Below, in pieces: positions 34,933 through 44,719 of a stretch of 64,000 nucleotides of DNA (positions are counted from its first letter, which is position 1; every line of letters starts with the position of its first letter). Under the pieces are notes generated by a model. The model was not told the DNA's origin. It ran no database searches and saw nothing but the letters and a program-made list of their open reading frames with translations. The position numbers were made by a program, and so were the translations under genes. Source of the stretch: Prolixibacter bellariivorans ATCC BAA-1284 (GTDB lineage Bacteria; Bacteroidota; Bacteroidia; Bacteroidales; Prolixibacteraceae); the NCBI RefSeq assembly GCF_000621705.1, contig NZ_JHXO01000011.1:1-64000 (forward strand). Reading direction: 5' to 3'.

Positions 34933-37569
34933 TTATTTGTCGAATGATATTTCTATCTGGTTTTCGTCGTCCTCGTCGTCTTCATCCGGGCGGTTGATTT
35001 CCAATGGAACATCATCATCATTTCCCTGTTCGTCTTCATCTTTGATGACCGGTTCAATTTCCTTAATATTCTTTATCGTGAAATTGGTCAGACGTTTTCC
35101 TTTGGCTTTGAACGATTTTACGCCAATGAATTCCGCTACTTCGATAATTTCGTCCTCCCGCTCCTGACTGTCGCCGCCAAATTTCAGTTCCAGTCTCGGG
35201 TAGGTAACCCACGTGATGCTGATTAGCTTATTCTCCTCATTATCGCCAATGAAACGACAGGTTTTGTTCGCGCCATTGTCGATTTCGAAACGTTTCACAT
35301 AGTAGAAATTCTGATCAGCATCCCAATACACTACCGAAGCCACTTTCCCATCGTGAAATTTCTCGATGGAGAGAATATTATTCTCGAAGTGATTGGTTAA
35401 ATCATATGAATAAAGCTGGAAACAACCATCTTTGGTGATAACCAGAATTTTATCTTCGCCGCTGAATTCTCCGAGGAATTTTCCCCTTCCGTCAGCATTC
35501 AGCCGAAGCACATCCGGATCGAACCAGATTTTCCGGCCGCCCAGTGTTGAAGTTCCTTTTTCCTTCAGGCTAACCTTATGAATATCGTGTTTGGTGACCA
35601 GGTTACCCATGGAACTCCGTCCCTTAATCGCCAGTTCACCCATATCAATGTCGAGCGTTAGCTTTTTCAAGCGGGGCCTAGGTTTGAGCATCACCTTCAA
35701 TACCTCAGCTTCACCGTTGGGATTGACGCTGAAGTACAAAATGCGGGAGCCCGGTGTTCCTTTGGTCATGTTGTATTCTTTGTCGCGGGTCACGCCGGTG
35801 ACAAAGAAACGTTTCATGTAAGTGTTGCCGGCCCGGCCGTCGCGGTACACCAGGTTGTAAATGGTACGTTTGTCGTTTTTCTTGAAGACGGCCAGGTGAA
35901 GAATGTCTTTTCCGATGAACGCTTTTTCCGACACTTTCGTGATGTAATAGGAACCGTCGCGCCTGAAAATAATGATGTCATCGATGTCGGAACAATCGCA
36001 TACATATTCCGCTTTCTTCAGGCTGGTTCCCATGAAACCTTCCTCGCGGTCGATGTACAGTTTTTCATTGGCAACAACCACTTTTGTGGCTTCGATATTT
36101 TCGAAACTGCGGATTTCGGTCCGGCGTTCCCGTCCTTTTCCGTACTTCGTTTTTAGCCGCTTAAACCAATCGATAGTATAATCGATGATGTTCTCGATGT
36201 TGTGAACCACCTTGGCGATTTCCTCTTCGATGGAAAGTAAATTATCGTTGGCCTTATCGGAATTGAATTTCAGAATACGGGCCATCCTGATTTCCATCAG
36301 TTTGAGGATGTCGTCGCGGGTAATGTCTCTTCTGAGCTTGGGTTTCCAGGGCTCCAGCCTTTTGTCGATGTGCTTAACGGCCACATCCATCGACGAAGCT
36401 TCTTCGAACTCTTTATCCTTATAAATCCGCTCTTCGATGAATATCTTTTCCAGCGAGGCAAAGTGCCATTGCTCTTCCAGTTCACTCTTTTTGATTTCCA
36501 ACTCCTGTTTCAGCAACGAAACCGTTGAGTTGGCTGAGCGCTGCAAGATGTCTGTTACCGTCAGAAATTGAGGCTTGTCATCATGAATGATGCAGGCATT
36601 GGGTGAGATGGAAATTTCGCAATCGGTAAAGGCATACAGTGCATCAATCGTTTTATCGGAGCTGATACCGGCGGCAAGATGAACCAGGATTTCAACGCGG
36701 TCGGCCGTGTTGTCATCAATCTTTTTGATTTTGATCTTACCCTTGTCGTTGGCCTTGATAATGGACTCAATAACCGATGAGGTCGTTTTCCCGTAAGGAA
36801 TTTCAGTAATGACCAGTGTCCGGCTGTCCTGTTTTTCAATTTTAGCCCTTACCCGTACGGCTCCTCCGCGCAACCCGTCGTTGTAACGCGATGCATCCAT
36901 GTATCCGCCCGAAGGGAAATCGGGATAGAGTTCGAACTCTTTTCCGCGCAGGTAAGCAATGGCCGCGTCAATCAGTTCGAGGAAGTTGTGCGGAAGTATT
37001 TTTGATGCGAGTCCCACGGCGATTCCTTCCACGCCTTGAGCCAGCAGCAGCGGGAATTTCACCGGAAGGGTAACGGGTTCGCGGTTTCGACCGTCGTACG
37101 ATAATTGCCAGTTGGTGGTTTTGGGATTAAAAAGTACTTCCAGCGCAAATTTCGACAAGCGTGCCTCGATGTAACGCGGTGCAGCGGCCCCGTCACCGGT
37201 CAGTGTATTTCCCCAGTTTCCCTGGGTATCAATCAACAAATCCTTTTGCCCGAGTTGCACCAGGGCATCACCAATGGAGGCGTCTCCGTGTGGGTGATAC
37301 ATCATGGTTTGCCCGATAATGTTGGCTACCTTATTGTAACGGCCGTCATCCATCTGCCGCATGGCATGCAAAATACGTCGTTGTACGGGTTTCAGTCCGT
37401 CGTTGACATAAGGTACAGCCCTTTCCAAAATCACATAGGAAGCATAGTCGAGAAACCAGTTTTCATACATCCCCGACAAATACTTCACCTGATGCAAATC
37501 TTTTTTTGATTCGTTTGCGCTGTCATCTTCCGGCTCACCAGTGGGCAACTTATCTTCCTCTATACTCAT
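34933..37569 (-). CDS. parC: DNA topoisomerase IV subunit A
   Basis: 878 residues. GyrA/ParC motifs: DGLKPVQRRILHAM (about 58-71), YHPHGDASIGDAL (about 92-104), and the catalytic tyrosine in APRYIEARLSKFA. The C-terminal half carries degenerate beta-pinwheel blades. A strongly acidic tail (about 840-870, many D and E) ends in IEISFDK. Assigned to ParC rather than GyrA because it is encoded 51 bp after parE and lacks a canonical GyrA box. The enzyme decatenates chromosomes. Confidence 0.93.
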   Translation of the reverse strand: MSIEEDKLPTGEPEDDSANESKKDLHQVKYLSGMYENWFLDYASYVILERAVPYVNDGLKPVQRRILHAMRQMDDGRYNKVANIIGQTMMYHPHGDASIGDALVQLGQKDLLIDTQGNWGNTLTGDGAAAPRYIEARLSKFALEVLFNPKTTNWQLSYDGRNREPVTLPVKFPLLLAQGVEGIAVGLASKILPHNFLELIDAAIAYLRGKEFELYPDFPSGGYMDASRYNDGLRGGAVRVRAKIEKQDSRTLVITEIPYGKTTSSVIESIIKANDKGKIKIKKIDDNTADRVEILVHLAAGISSDKTIDALYAFTDCEISISPNACIIHDDKPQFLTVTDILQRSANSTVSLLKQELEIKKSELEEQWHFASLEKIFIEERIYKDKEFEEASSMDVAVKHIDKRLEPWKPKLRRDITRDDILKLMEIRMARILKFNSDKANDNLLSIEEEIAKVVHNIENIIDYTIDWFKRLKTKYGKGRERRTEIRSFENIEATKVVVANEKLYIDREEGFMGTSLKKAEYVCDCSDIDDIIIFRRDGSYYITKVSEKAFIGKDILHLAVFKKNDKRTIYNLVYRDGRAGNTYMKRFFVTGVTRDKEYNMTKGTPGSRILYFSVNPNGEAEVLKVMLKPRPRLKKLTLDIDMGELAIKGRSSMGNLVTKHDIHKVSLKEKGTSTLGGRKIWFDPDVLRLNADGRGKFLGEFSGEDKILVITKDGCFQLYSYDLTNHFENNILSIEKFHDGKVASVVYWDADQNFYYVKRFEIDNGANKTCRFIGDNEENKLISITWVTYPRLELKFGGDSQEREDEIIEVAEFIGVKSFKAKGKRLTNFTIKNIKEIEPVIKDEDEQGNDDDVPLEINRPDEDDEDDENQIEISFDK

Positions 37570-37620
37570 CTATGGTCTAAATCGTTTAGGGTTGACGTAA
37601 ATCTCCGTTTTGCTTCTGCA

Positions 37621-39462
37621 TTAAACTACTTCCACCTCGTCTTTTTCAACATACAGGTTGTCGATGATGAACTCCTGCCGTTCGGGTGTATTTTTCCCCA
37701 TGTAGAATGTAAGCATGTCGGAAATCGATTCATGTTTGTTCAGTATCACTGGTTCGAGGCGAATATCCTCACTGATGAAGTTTTTAAATTCATCCGGCGA
37801 AATTTCACCTAAACCTTTGAAGCGGGTGATTTCCGCTGTATTCTTCAATTTTTTGATGGCGGCTTCTCTCTCCTGATCTGAATAGCAATAATACGTAACT
37901 TTTTTGTTTCGTACCCTGAAGAGCGGTGTTTGCAGAATATACAGGTGACCTTTTTTTATCAATTCCGGGAAGAACTGCAGAAAGAAAGTGATCAGCAACA
38001 ACCGGATGTGCATTCCGTCCACATCGGCATCGGTTGCGATGATAACCTTGTTGTAACGCAGTTCGTCAACTCCTTCTTCGATGTTCAGTGCCGCCTGTAG
38101 CAAATTGAACTCCTCGTTCTCGTAAACCACTTTTTTGGTCAAGCCGAATGAGTTGAGTGGTTTTCCGCGTAAGCTGAATACCGCCTGTGTATTTACATCG
38201 CGCGATTTGGTGATGGAACCACTGGCCGAATCACCCTCGGTGATGAAGATGCTGGTATCGTTCTTCCGCTCGTCGTTGGAGTTATAGTGAACACGGCAGT
38301 CGCGCAGTTTTTTGTTGTGCAGACTGGCTTTCTTGGCCCGTTGCTTTGCCAGTTTTTTTACACCCGAAATGGCTTTTCGCTCCCGTTCCGATTCCTGTAT
38401 ACGGCGTAGCAGTACTTCGGATGTTTCGGAATTCTTGTGCAAGTAATTGTCAAGTTCCTTCTGAACGAAGTTCATAATGAAATTCCGGACCGAAGGACCA
38501 TTGGGGCCAATATCTCTCGAACCCAGTTTGGTCTTGGTCTGCGACTCGAAAACCGGCTCTTCCACTTTAATGCTGATGGCTGCTACAATGGAGGCACGAA
38601 TATCCGAGGCATCGAAATCCTTTTTGTAAAAGTCACGTATGGTCTTCACCACGGCTTCGCGGAAAGCTGCAAGATGCGTTCCGCCCTGTGTGGTGTGCTG
38701 TCCGTTGACAAACGAATAATAATCTTCTCCGTACTGGTTTCCGTGGGTGATGGCCAGTTCGATATCTTCATCCTTCAAATGGATGATGGGGTAGAGCGAA
38801 GGCTGATCGAGGTTTTCTTCCAGCAGGTCGAGCAGTCCGTTTTTGGAAAGGTATTTTTCGCCGTTGAAATTGATGGTCAGTCCGGCGTTGAGGAAAACGT
38901 AGTTTTTGAGCATGCTCACCACGAAATCCGCAATGAAATGGAATTCACGGAAAATGGTACTGTCCGGTACAAACGTAATCAGGGTGCCGTTGAGTTCGTC
39001 GGTTTTGTCAATATCAACCTCTTCAACCAGCACTCCCTGTTGGAATTCAACGCGCTTTCCTTTTCCTTCTCTGAAGGCGCTGATGATGAAACTTGAAGAC
39101 AGCGCATTGACAGCCTTAATACCGACTCCGTTCAATCCGACCGATTTCTTGAAAACTTTGGAATCGTACTTAGCACCTGTGTTCATGCGCGATGCAACTT
39201 CCACCAGTTTCCCCAGCGGAATTCCCCGTCCGAAATCCCTTACCGACACGAGTTCGTCGCTCACTTCCACGTCGATTTTCTTTCCAAAACCCATCATGAA
39301 CTCATCGATGGAGTTATCGATGACTTCCTTCAAAAGCACATAAATCCCGTCATCAGGAGAAGAGCCGTCGCCCAGCTTCCCGATGTACATCCCTGGTCGT
39401 TTCCGGATGTGCTCTTTCCAATCAAGTGTACGAATGGAATCTTCAGAATAAGTTGGTGTCAT
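37621..39462 (-). CDS. parE: DNA topoisomerase IV subunit B
   Basis: 613 residues from the ATG at 39462 (MTPTYSEDS). A GTG at 39480 in the same frame overlaps the -7 box and is rejected. GHKL ATPase motifs: [20 protein letters not shown] and [21 protein letters not shown] motifs: [10 protein letters not shown] and [18 protein letters not shown]. The C-terminus ends in the usual [15 protein letters not shown] region, with [13 protein letters not shown] intact. It partners ParC encoded downstream. First gene of the operon. Confidence 0.94.
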   Translation of the reverse strand: MTPTYSEDSIRTLDWKEHIRKRPGMYIGKLGDGSSPDDGIYVLLKEVIDNSIDEFMMGFGKKIDVEVSDELVSVRDFGRGIPLGKLVEVASRMNTGAKYDSKVFKKSVGLNGVGIKAVNALSSSFIISAFREGKGKRVEFQQGVLVEEVDIDKTDELNGTLITFVPDSTIFREFHFIADFVVSMLKNYVFLNAGLTINFNGEKYLSKNGLLDLLEENLDQPSLYPIIHLKDEDIELAITHGNQYGEDYYSFVNGQHTTQGGTHLAAFREAVVKTIRDFYKKDFDASDIRASIVAAISIKVEEPVFESQTKTKLGSRDIGPNGPSVRNFIMNFVQKELDNYLHKNSETSEVLLRRIQESERERKAISGVKKLAKQRAKKASLHNKKLRDCRVHYNSNDERKNDTSIFITEGDSASGSITKSRDVNTQAVFSLRGKPLNSFGLTKKVVYENEEFNLLQAALNIEEGVDELRYNKVIIATDADVDGMHIRLLLITFFLQFFPELIKKGHLYILQTPLFRVRNKKVTYYCYSDQEREAAIKKLKNTAEITRFKGLGEISPDEFKNFISEDIRLEPVILNKHESISDMLTFYMGKNTPERQEFIIDNLYVEKDEVEVV

Positions 39463-39479
39463 TTTCGATCGATTTTGCA

Positions 39480-39487
39480 CAAATATA
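39480..39487 (-). promoter_or_regulatory. Promoter -7 element (TATATTTG) for parE-parC-aroK
   Basis: Exact TAnnTTTG match, 17 nt before the ATG at 39462 on the minus strand. It fixes the parE start. Confidence 0.6.
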
Positions 39488-39685
39488 ACGAAATTCAGAA
39501 GCCATAAAGAAACACCGATTCCCTTGAAATAAACAATCTGCGGTTAATAAACGGTTCATATCGGCCATTTTTCACGATGATTTCAAACAGATTTTCAACT
39601 GGATAGGAATCAATTGGCAGGATTGTTAATATTATGTTTTAAGAGGATTCTTCTCCGATTCGCTGGTCCGCGGTATCGGTAGGGG

Positions 39686-39699
39686 CAGGACATGTCCTG
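39686..39699. repeat. Perfect 14-bp palindrome CAGGACATGTCCTG
   Basis: An uninterrupted self-complementary 14-mer in the parE-TfoX intergenic gap. Could be a protein-binding site; no function is known. Confidence 0.5.
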
Positions 39700-39710
39700 A
39701 CCGGCTACGT

Positions 39711-39746
39711 TTTAATTAATGATAAAAAGCACTAATTTCAGTGGCC
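39711..39746 (+). repeat. Partial copy of the dispersed intergenic repeat
   Basis: TTAATTAATGATAAAAAGC followed by ACTAATTTCAGTGGC matches the 3' part of the repeat copy at 52346 (TGATTAACGATAAAAAACGC then TAATTTCAATGGC). The palindromic core is absent here. Confidence 0.5.
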
Positions 39747-39788
39747 GGAAGGCAGGAAATGAGAAGTGAACAGCTAACAATTAAACAC

Positions 39789-40115
39789 ATGGCAACCAAA
39801 CAGGAATTTGTGGATTTCGTCATCGATCAGATTGATAAGGCCGGAGAAATAACGGCCCGGAAAATGTTCGGCGAATATGGCATTTACGCCGATGGAAAAT
39901 TCTTCGGCGTAATTTGCGATAATAAGCTATTCATCAAACCGACCAACGCAGGACGCGAATTTGTTGGCAATGTGGTGGAAGCACCTCCATACGAGGGCGC
40001 AAAACCGAGTTTCCTGATTGAGGACAAACTTGAGGAGCGGGAATGGTTGAGCGAATTAGTCCGGATTACGGTAAAGGAATTACCCATGCCCAAACCAAAA
40101 AAGAAGAAGAAATAA
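39789..40115 (+). CDS. TfoX N-terminal domain protein
   Basis: 108 residues from the ATG at 39789 (MATKQEFVDF). A GTG-started extension to 39741 runs into the repeat and is not used. Diagnostic motif: ITARKMFGEYGIYADGKFFG, of which RKMFGEYGIYADGK is the TfoX_N core; then LFIKPT and PPYEGAKP. The C-terminus is a poly-lysine tail (PKPKKKKK). Despite the name, stand-alone TfoX_N proteins have no proven role in competence. Cytosolic, single gene. Confidence 0.88.
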   Translation: MATKQEFVDFVIDQIDKAGEITARKMFGEYGIYADGKFFGVICDNKLFIKPTNAGREFVGNVVEAPPYEGAKPSFLIEDKLEEREWLSELVRITVKELPMPKPKKKKK

Positions 40116-40382
40116 CTGAAGCTATTTCTCATATAAGTAGAAAAGTTCCATTTGTAATGCCCGTGACGCCTTCGTACAATCCCAAATTATGTTCCAATCC
40201 GTTTGCTGAGGAGCAATACAATGCGGCAGACAACTCCGAATCGTATTTTTTGAAGATTTTATTGGAATTTAACACTTTAACTTGCCGGAAACATCTATTT
40301 TCGCAGGCAGATTTTGCGTCGTACGGTGTTCAGGAAGAGTGAAGAAGCACGTACCGCAATGGAATGAAATGAGAAGAGGAGA

Positions 40383-41264
40383 ATGCTGGGTTCGGTTTTG
40401 TTATACCAAATGAGTTTTTTTGTAGCTGCTATTCCGGTGGTGTCCGTCCTGTACGGAGTAACCAAAGGAAAATTCAAGTACCGGGTTATACACGAAAAAA
40501 TTCATTTCAAAAATCTTCCGGAATCGTTTCGTGGATTGAAGATTGTCCAGGTATCGGATATGCACCTGGGGAGTTTTCGCCGGAAATACGAACAAATTGC
40601 CAAAGCGGTAGAAATGATCAATGAGCAGGAGCCCGATCTGATTTTCTTTACCGGCGATTTGGTTAATAACTTTGCCGAAGAAACTGATGGCTGGGCACCG
40701 GTATTGTCCAAAATGAAAGCCAGATACGGCAAATATTCCGTTCTGGGTAACCACGATTACGGTGACTACTCCGAGTGGGAAACCCCCGCAGCCAAAGAGA
40801 GAAATCTGACGGCCATTAAGAATTTTCATAAGAAAATCGGTTTCCGGTTATTACTGAACGAATCGGAGATCCTAACCATCAATGACGAAGAAATTGCATT
40901 GGTTGGCGTCGAAAACTGGGGCAAACCTCCGTTTCCCCAACACGGCGATCTGAACAAGGCCTTGGCGAACGTAGCCCCGGAACAGTTTAAAATGCTCTTG
41001 AGCCACGACCCGTCACACTGGGACGAAGAGGTGCTCACCGGCACCGATATCGACATCACCTTTGCGGGACATACCCACGGAATGCAGTTCGGCATCGAGC
41101 GGGCCGGCATTAAGTGGAGCCCGATACAATATAAGTACCCACGCTGGGGCGGACTATACCGTCAGAATAAACAGTACCTGTATGTCAACCGTGGATTGGG
41201 CTATCATGGCTTTTCCGGCCGCATCGGCATGCCCCCTGAAATCACTGTAGTGGAGTTGGTATAG
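40383..41264 (+). CDS. Metallophosphoesterase with a short membrane anchor
   Basis: 293 residues. One hydrophobic helix (about 5-25) is followed by the calcineurin-like phosphatase motifs VSDMHLGSF, TGDLVNN, LGNHDYGDYS, LSHDPSHW and FAGHTHGMQ, all metal ligands intact. Homologues usually carry several more N-terminal membrane helices. Here an in-frame stop at 40365 blocks extension, and the codons just before the ATG read K-R-R, resembling the RR that precedes the last helix in longer relatives. So this is either an N-terminally shortened form or a naturally short one. Substrate unknown. Confidence 0.85.
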   Translation: MLGSVLLYQMSFFVAAIPVVSVLYGVTKGKFKYRVIHEKIHFKNLPESFRGLKIVQVSDMHLGSFRRKYEQIAKAVEMINEQEPDLIFFTGDLVNNFAEETDGWAPVLSKMKARYGKYSVLGNHDYGDYSEWETPAAKERNLTAIKNFHKKIGFRLLLNESEILTINDEEIALVGVENWGKPPFPQHGDLNKALANVAPEQFKMLLSHDPSHWDEEVLTGTDIDITFAGHTHGMQFGIERAGIKWSPIQYKYPRWGGLYRQNKQYLYVNRGLGYHGFSGRIGMPPEITVVELV

Positions 41265-41432
41265 TTCCTTATATCCAAAGAAAAAATTCATCAATACAGT
41301 CCTGAATTATCGGGATTGCGGTCAGCCGTGCGCTCGCATTGTGGGGATGGGCTCACCCTCTAAGATCGTTGATTAATGGGGTGTTGAGATGGCTTTTACC
41401 GAAAAATAAAGGATAAAAGAGTATTAATATTG

Positions 41433-41440
41433 TATTTTTG
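41433..41440 (+). promoter_or_regulatory. Promoter -7 element (TATTTTTG)
   Basis: Exact TAnnTTTG match 41 nt before the ATG of the small membrane protein at 41482. Confidence 0.5.
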
Positions 41441-41481
41441 GAGCAAGAACGAAAAATGGTTGACACAAAATCGTTTTAAGG

Positions 41482-41925
41482 ATGATTTATATTTATTCGT
41501 ATATCGTTGGATGGCTCGTTGGCTTGCTCCTGTTTCAATTTGATGGTTCCTTATCATTACTTGATGCGCTGACGCTTGGTCATTTAGTTTTTACCGTCGG
41601 TTTCTTTGGCCTTTTTAATTTTCTGGGCCACGTGATCTTCAGAAAAAGAGTCGCCAGGCAGATTGGATGGGAATCAAATGGCTTTCAGATTGAATTGGGG
41701 ATCGTTTCATTGGGGATTGGGATCTCGGGAATCCTTTGTTACTGGATCCGGGATAGCTTTTGGATAGCAACAGTCATTCCATTCTCCGTTTTTTTGATCG
41801 GAGCCGGAGTATTGCACATCATCGAAATTATTAAAAACAAAAATTTCAATATGGGGAATACGTGGATCATTATTCCGGACTTTCTGATGCCTGTAACCCT
41901 GATAGTTCTTCTGCTTTTGAGATAG
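41482..41925 (+). CDS. Small integral membrane protein (DUF6790-like)
   Basis: 147 residues with four membrane helices (about 4-20, 30-50, 72-90, 95-115) and one more at the C-terminus (128-146). The segment ARQIGWESNGFQIELGIVSLG resembles the AxxIGWxxSPFQxExGxANLG pattern of DUF6790 membrane proteins; ARQIGW and FQIELG are the best matches. Function unknown. Single gene, with a terminator-like hairpin shared with the convergent Fn3 lipoprotein gene. Confidence 0.65.
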   Translation: MIYIYSYIVGWLVGLLLFQFDGSLSLLDALTLGHLVFTVGFFGLFNFLGHVIFRKRVARQIGWESNGFQIELGIVSLGIGISGILCYWIRDSFWIATVIPFSVFLIGAGVLHIIEIIKNKNFNMGNTWIIIPDFLMPVTLIVLLLLR

Positions 41926-42006
41926 TTTAAGAATTGAACGTGTGACGGGAAAGCCAGCTTCGTTTCGATGATACTTGTTTAACGCCTGATGTTGCTTAAA
42001 TGAAAA

Positions 42007-42036
42007 GGCAGCCCGGTAAAAAACCGGAACTGCCCC
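42007..42036 (-). terminator. Hairpin after the Fn3 lipoprotein gene
   Basis: Arms GGGCAGTTCCGG and CCGGGCTGCC pair with a two-base bulge around a T-rich loop. Four T follow on the minus strand. It lies 60 nt after the minus-strand stop and may also serve the plus-strand gene. Confidence 0.6.
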
Positions 42037-42096
42037 TCTTCTAAAAATGCATGATTTGTTTTTGAATAAAACTTCTTAAATCATGAAAAAGAAGTT

Positions 42097-43440
42097 CTAT
42101 AACCAAATATCGACTACGTCGCTAAATGTTTTATTACCCGTTGATGAGACCGCAGCCACCTGGTAGTACACGCGTACGTTTTGTCCTCTGTCAGGATCAT
42201 CCATGGAAGTGCTGCTGGTTTCTCCAACTTTTGTTTTATAAGACATATCCTGACTGGTTGAAACATATACGATATAGGAGTCCGCATCCTTGGCTTTGTC
42301 CCAGGAAATAGTCGGAGTAGACCCGTTTAATGTTACCGATATGTTCCCCGGCTTGCCGGGAATGATATCATTCGAGGCGGGAGTTTCAAATTTCACCTCC
42401 TGAACAATCGTTTTACCCAGTACATCACCTGCTTTGTTTTTGGCTATCACCTGTAAGTAATAAGTCTGTCCCTCCTGGAAATCCATGTTACTACTCCAGG
42501 CTGTCAAATCAACGATTTGATTGTTTTGCCAGTTGGGATAAGTACTGTTATCAGAAGTGGCCAGCTTGGGATCACCATCAGCCGTATCAGAACAATACAG
42601 TTCAAGAACTAATTCGCCGCTTTCAGTCCATTGACTCTTGTCAGAAAACAAATCGGATGCTGCAATCACAACGCTCATTGTCAAACCGCCGCCATATTGT
42701 TCGTTATAACCATAGTGGTCAATGCTAATGGCAGCCGTTTCCTTAGCGGTTGAAAACGTGACCGAAACTTCCTGGGAGGAGAAGACCGTCTTGTCGCCAT
42801 TGGTATTGTAGGCATAAAGATATAGGGTATAATCGGTGCCGGAAGTTAAGTTCTTTACCGTAACACTATTCTCTCCTTCCGATACACTGTCGATGGAAAG
42901 AAGTGGGGTTGAGGACTCCGTTTTGGCTTCCGAATAGATTTTTATTCCGCTGCAAGTACCACTGTAGGAAAACGTTAGGGTAGCACTGGTTTTATCGGCC
43001 TTGGTTACACTCACATTGGAGGGAGCATTCGGGGCTTCCAGTGGCGTTTCGGTTACGGTATAAGTCGTTTCTCCCTTGGCGATAAGAGCGGTAGCGTCTG
43101 CATCGGAATAGGCTTTTACCTCTATTTTCGACTGATCAGGAACATTGGTGAGCATCGCACTCATGGTACTGGTACCGATATCAGGAATGTCCGAAACCGA
43201 TACGCCATCCACAAATACCTGATAGCGACTGGCGCCCTCATAAGCGTCCCATTGCAATAGTACCGTACCGTTTGTTTCTGTATAATTCAGGTTGGTCAGG
43301 CTTCCAACAGGTGGTACATCATTGCTATCGTTTTTACTGCAACCAAACACCAAAAGTGTCAGGATCAGGATACTTAATTGCTTGATTTTATTCACGATTT
43401 TATAGTTTTTCCGTTTTTCAATATTTATTACTCTTTTCAT
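42097..43440 (-). CDS. Fibronectin type III domain lipoprotein
   Basis: 447 residues from the ATG at 43440. Open frame extends to a TTG at 43476; an ATG at 43446 is equally possible. An N-terminal basic stretch and hydrophobic helix end in lipobox LVFGC, predicting a lipoprotein. Three Fn3-like modules follow (about 45-125, 135-235 and 350-445), each with the W...Y...Y pattern (LQWDAYEGASRYQVFVDG, SWDKAKDADSYIVYVS). No catalytic domain. Probably a surface or periplasmic adhesion or scaffold protein. It lies 41 bp downstream of the secreted 280-residue gene and is probably co-transcribed with it. Confidence 0.8.
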   Translation of the reverse strand: MKRVINIEKRKNYKIVNKIKQLSILILTLLVFGCSKNDSNDVPPVGSLTNLNYTETNGTVLLQWDAYEGASRYQVFVDGVSVSDIPDIGTSTMSAMLTNVPDQSKIEVKAYSDADATALIAKGETTYTVTETPLEAPNAPSNVSVTKADKTSATLTFSYSGTCSGIKIYSEAKTESSTPLLSIDSVSEGENSVTVKNLTSGTDYTLYLYAYNTNGDKTVFSSQEVSVTFSTAKETAAISIDHYGYNEQYGGGLTMSVVIAASDLFSDKSQWTESGELVLELYCSDTADGDPKLATSDNSTYPNWQNNQIVDLTAWSSNMDFQEGQTYYLQVIAKNKAGDVLGKTIVQEVKFETPASNDIIPGKPGNISVTLNGSTPTISWDKAKDADSYIVYVSTSQDMSYKTKVGETSSTSMDDPDRGQNVRVYYQVAAVSSTGNKTFSDVVDIWL

Positions 43441-43481
43441 ACACATCTTTCTATGTGTCAGCTTATCATATAGCAATGGAA

Positions 43482-44324
43482 CTATTGCTTTTTTGACTTT
43501 TGATCATAGACCCAGAAAAATTCGGGAGTGTATTTGAATTTCCGTTTAAACGATTTTGGATAGCAGGCCATAAAATCGGGGTTGTCACTGAAGAGGTCTA
43601 CAAACTCTTTATTCCGGAACGCTCCAAACAGGAAGGGGATACCCGCTGGTTGTTTTATTCGTATACTTTGAGGGGCTCCCTTCTTCAAAACCCAAAACGA
43701 TTTATAATAGTTGCCTGTTTCGCCTCCGCCAAAAAGCAGGGAAAACAGATTAAATCCTTGTCCAAACGATGTGGTTTTTTGCCCCAGGTCAACATAGACT
43801 TTGTATCTACTGTCGAACCCGTTATTGACCAGCACCATTAGCCTGGAGTTTTGTTTCCCTTTTTTCGATATTGAGGTGACTACTCTTTCCAGAATAAGCG
43901 GTTTGTAATATTTTTCTCTATCGAAAGAATCGAACTGGGGGATGTTAAAAGGTAGATTTTTGTTTTGAATATCGGAGGAACTCTTCCCTCCAATGCTGAT
44001 ACCCACATGAATAGCGATGTCCTTGTCCACAAATTTCATGTCTGGGGAAAAGACAACGCGCTGTACATCCTTTTCCTTGATCTGATGAAGCTGGCCATCA
44101 TCTCCATGCCATTGCCATCTATCCATTTTTACAGTCAAGCCCTGCTGAAATTCTCCTTTTATGGATTTGCCGGAAACCAATGTGATGGTGCCCTTACCCG
44201 GAGTCGGGAAATTATCAAACCCTTGCCGGAAAGCGACACATTCTACGGTTGGTTTTTGTGCCCACGCCATCGAGACGGAGCAAACCATTAAAATCAAAAG
44301 CTTAATTTTTTTCATGATACGCAT
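43482..44324 (-). CDS. Uncharacterised secreted protein
   Basis: 280 residues, not recognised. A clear Sec signal peptide (hydrophobic 6-20, cleavage after AWAQ). The mature part is rich in beta-type sequence and contains GTITLVSGKSIKGEF and RVVFSPDMKFVDKD, reminiscent of proteins that read out a small beta-sandwich, but without a catalytic motif. A second ATG at codon 4 is also usable. First gene of a two-gene unit with the Fn3 lipoprotein; divergent from the TPR/AraC regulator, with which it shares an overlapping promoter. Confidence 0.7.
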   Translation of the reverse strand: MRIMKKIKLLILMVCSVSMAWAQKPTVECVAFRQGFDNFPTPGKGTITLVSGKSIKGEFQQGLTVKMDRWQWHGDDGQLHQIKEKDVQRVVFSPDMKFVDKDIAIHVGISIGGKSSSDIQNKNLPFNIPQFDSFDREKYYKPLILERVVTSISKKGKQNSRLMVLVNNGFDSRYKVYVDLGQKTTSFGQGFNLFSLLFGGGETGNYYKSFWVLKKGAPQSIRIKQPAGIPFLFGAFRNKEFVDLFSDNPDFMACYPKSFKRKFKYTPEFFWVYDQKSKKQ

Positions 44325-44416
44325 TTTTAAAATTTCATGATTTTGAAGTTTTATTTATCAAAAACAGAATTGGAATCTGATGCCGGCAATCATGATTTCA
44401 ATCGATTTTCGAGCGA

Positions 44417-44428
44417 CAAATATATTTG
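44417..44428. promoter_or_regulatory. Overlapping divergent -7 elements (CAAATATATTTG)
   Basis: The 12-bp palindrome contains TATATTTG on both strands (44417-44424 minus, 44421-44428 plus), each an exact TAnnTTTG. RNA polymerase could start only one way at a time, which would couple the secreted-protein operon and the regulator gene. Confidence 0.5.
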
Positions 44429-44719
44429 GAAAAAGTGCCTGTATTCCGCACTCTGCTTAGGTTTTAAAGTTTTCGGAATGGTTTTTTAAGTTTTGGGAAC
44501 GATGAGAAAACAAAATACTTTCATTTGGCCATTTGGGGATTTTCTTAATTTTGTTGCCTCGCGAAAAAAGTCCGGTAAGAATGGAGGTCGGTGGATTTTT
44601 TATATCTGTCGCTAATCAATCCATACAGCCTTTTAATACTGAATTTTAGGAACGAAATTGAATGGCTGAAAACCTATGGGTGTCAGCGCATTTTATTAAT
44701 CCGGAAACTTATCAGCTTA

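Noticed and set aside
40043-40342. Plus-strand frame of 99 residues overlapping the TfoX-N gene
   Set aside because: Starts inside the TfoX-N gene in another frame; the part past 40115 has no recognisable features.
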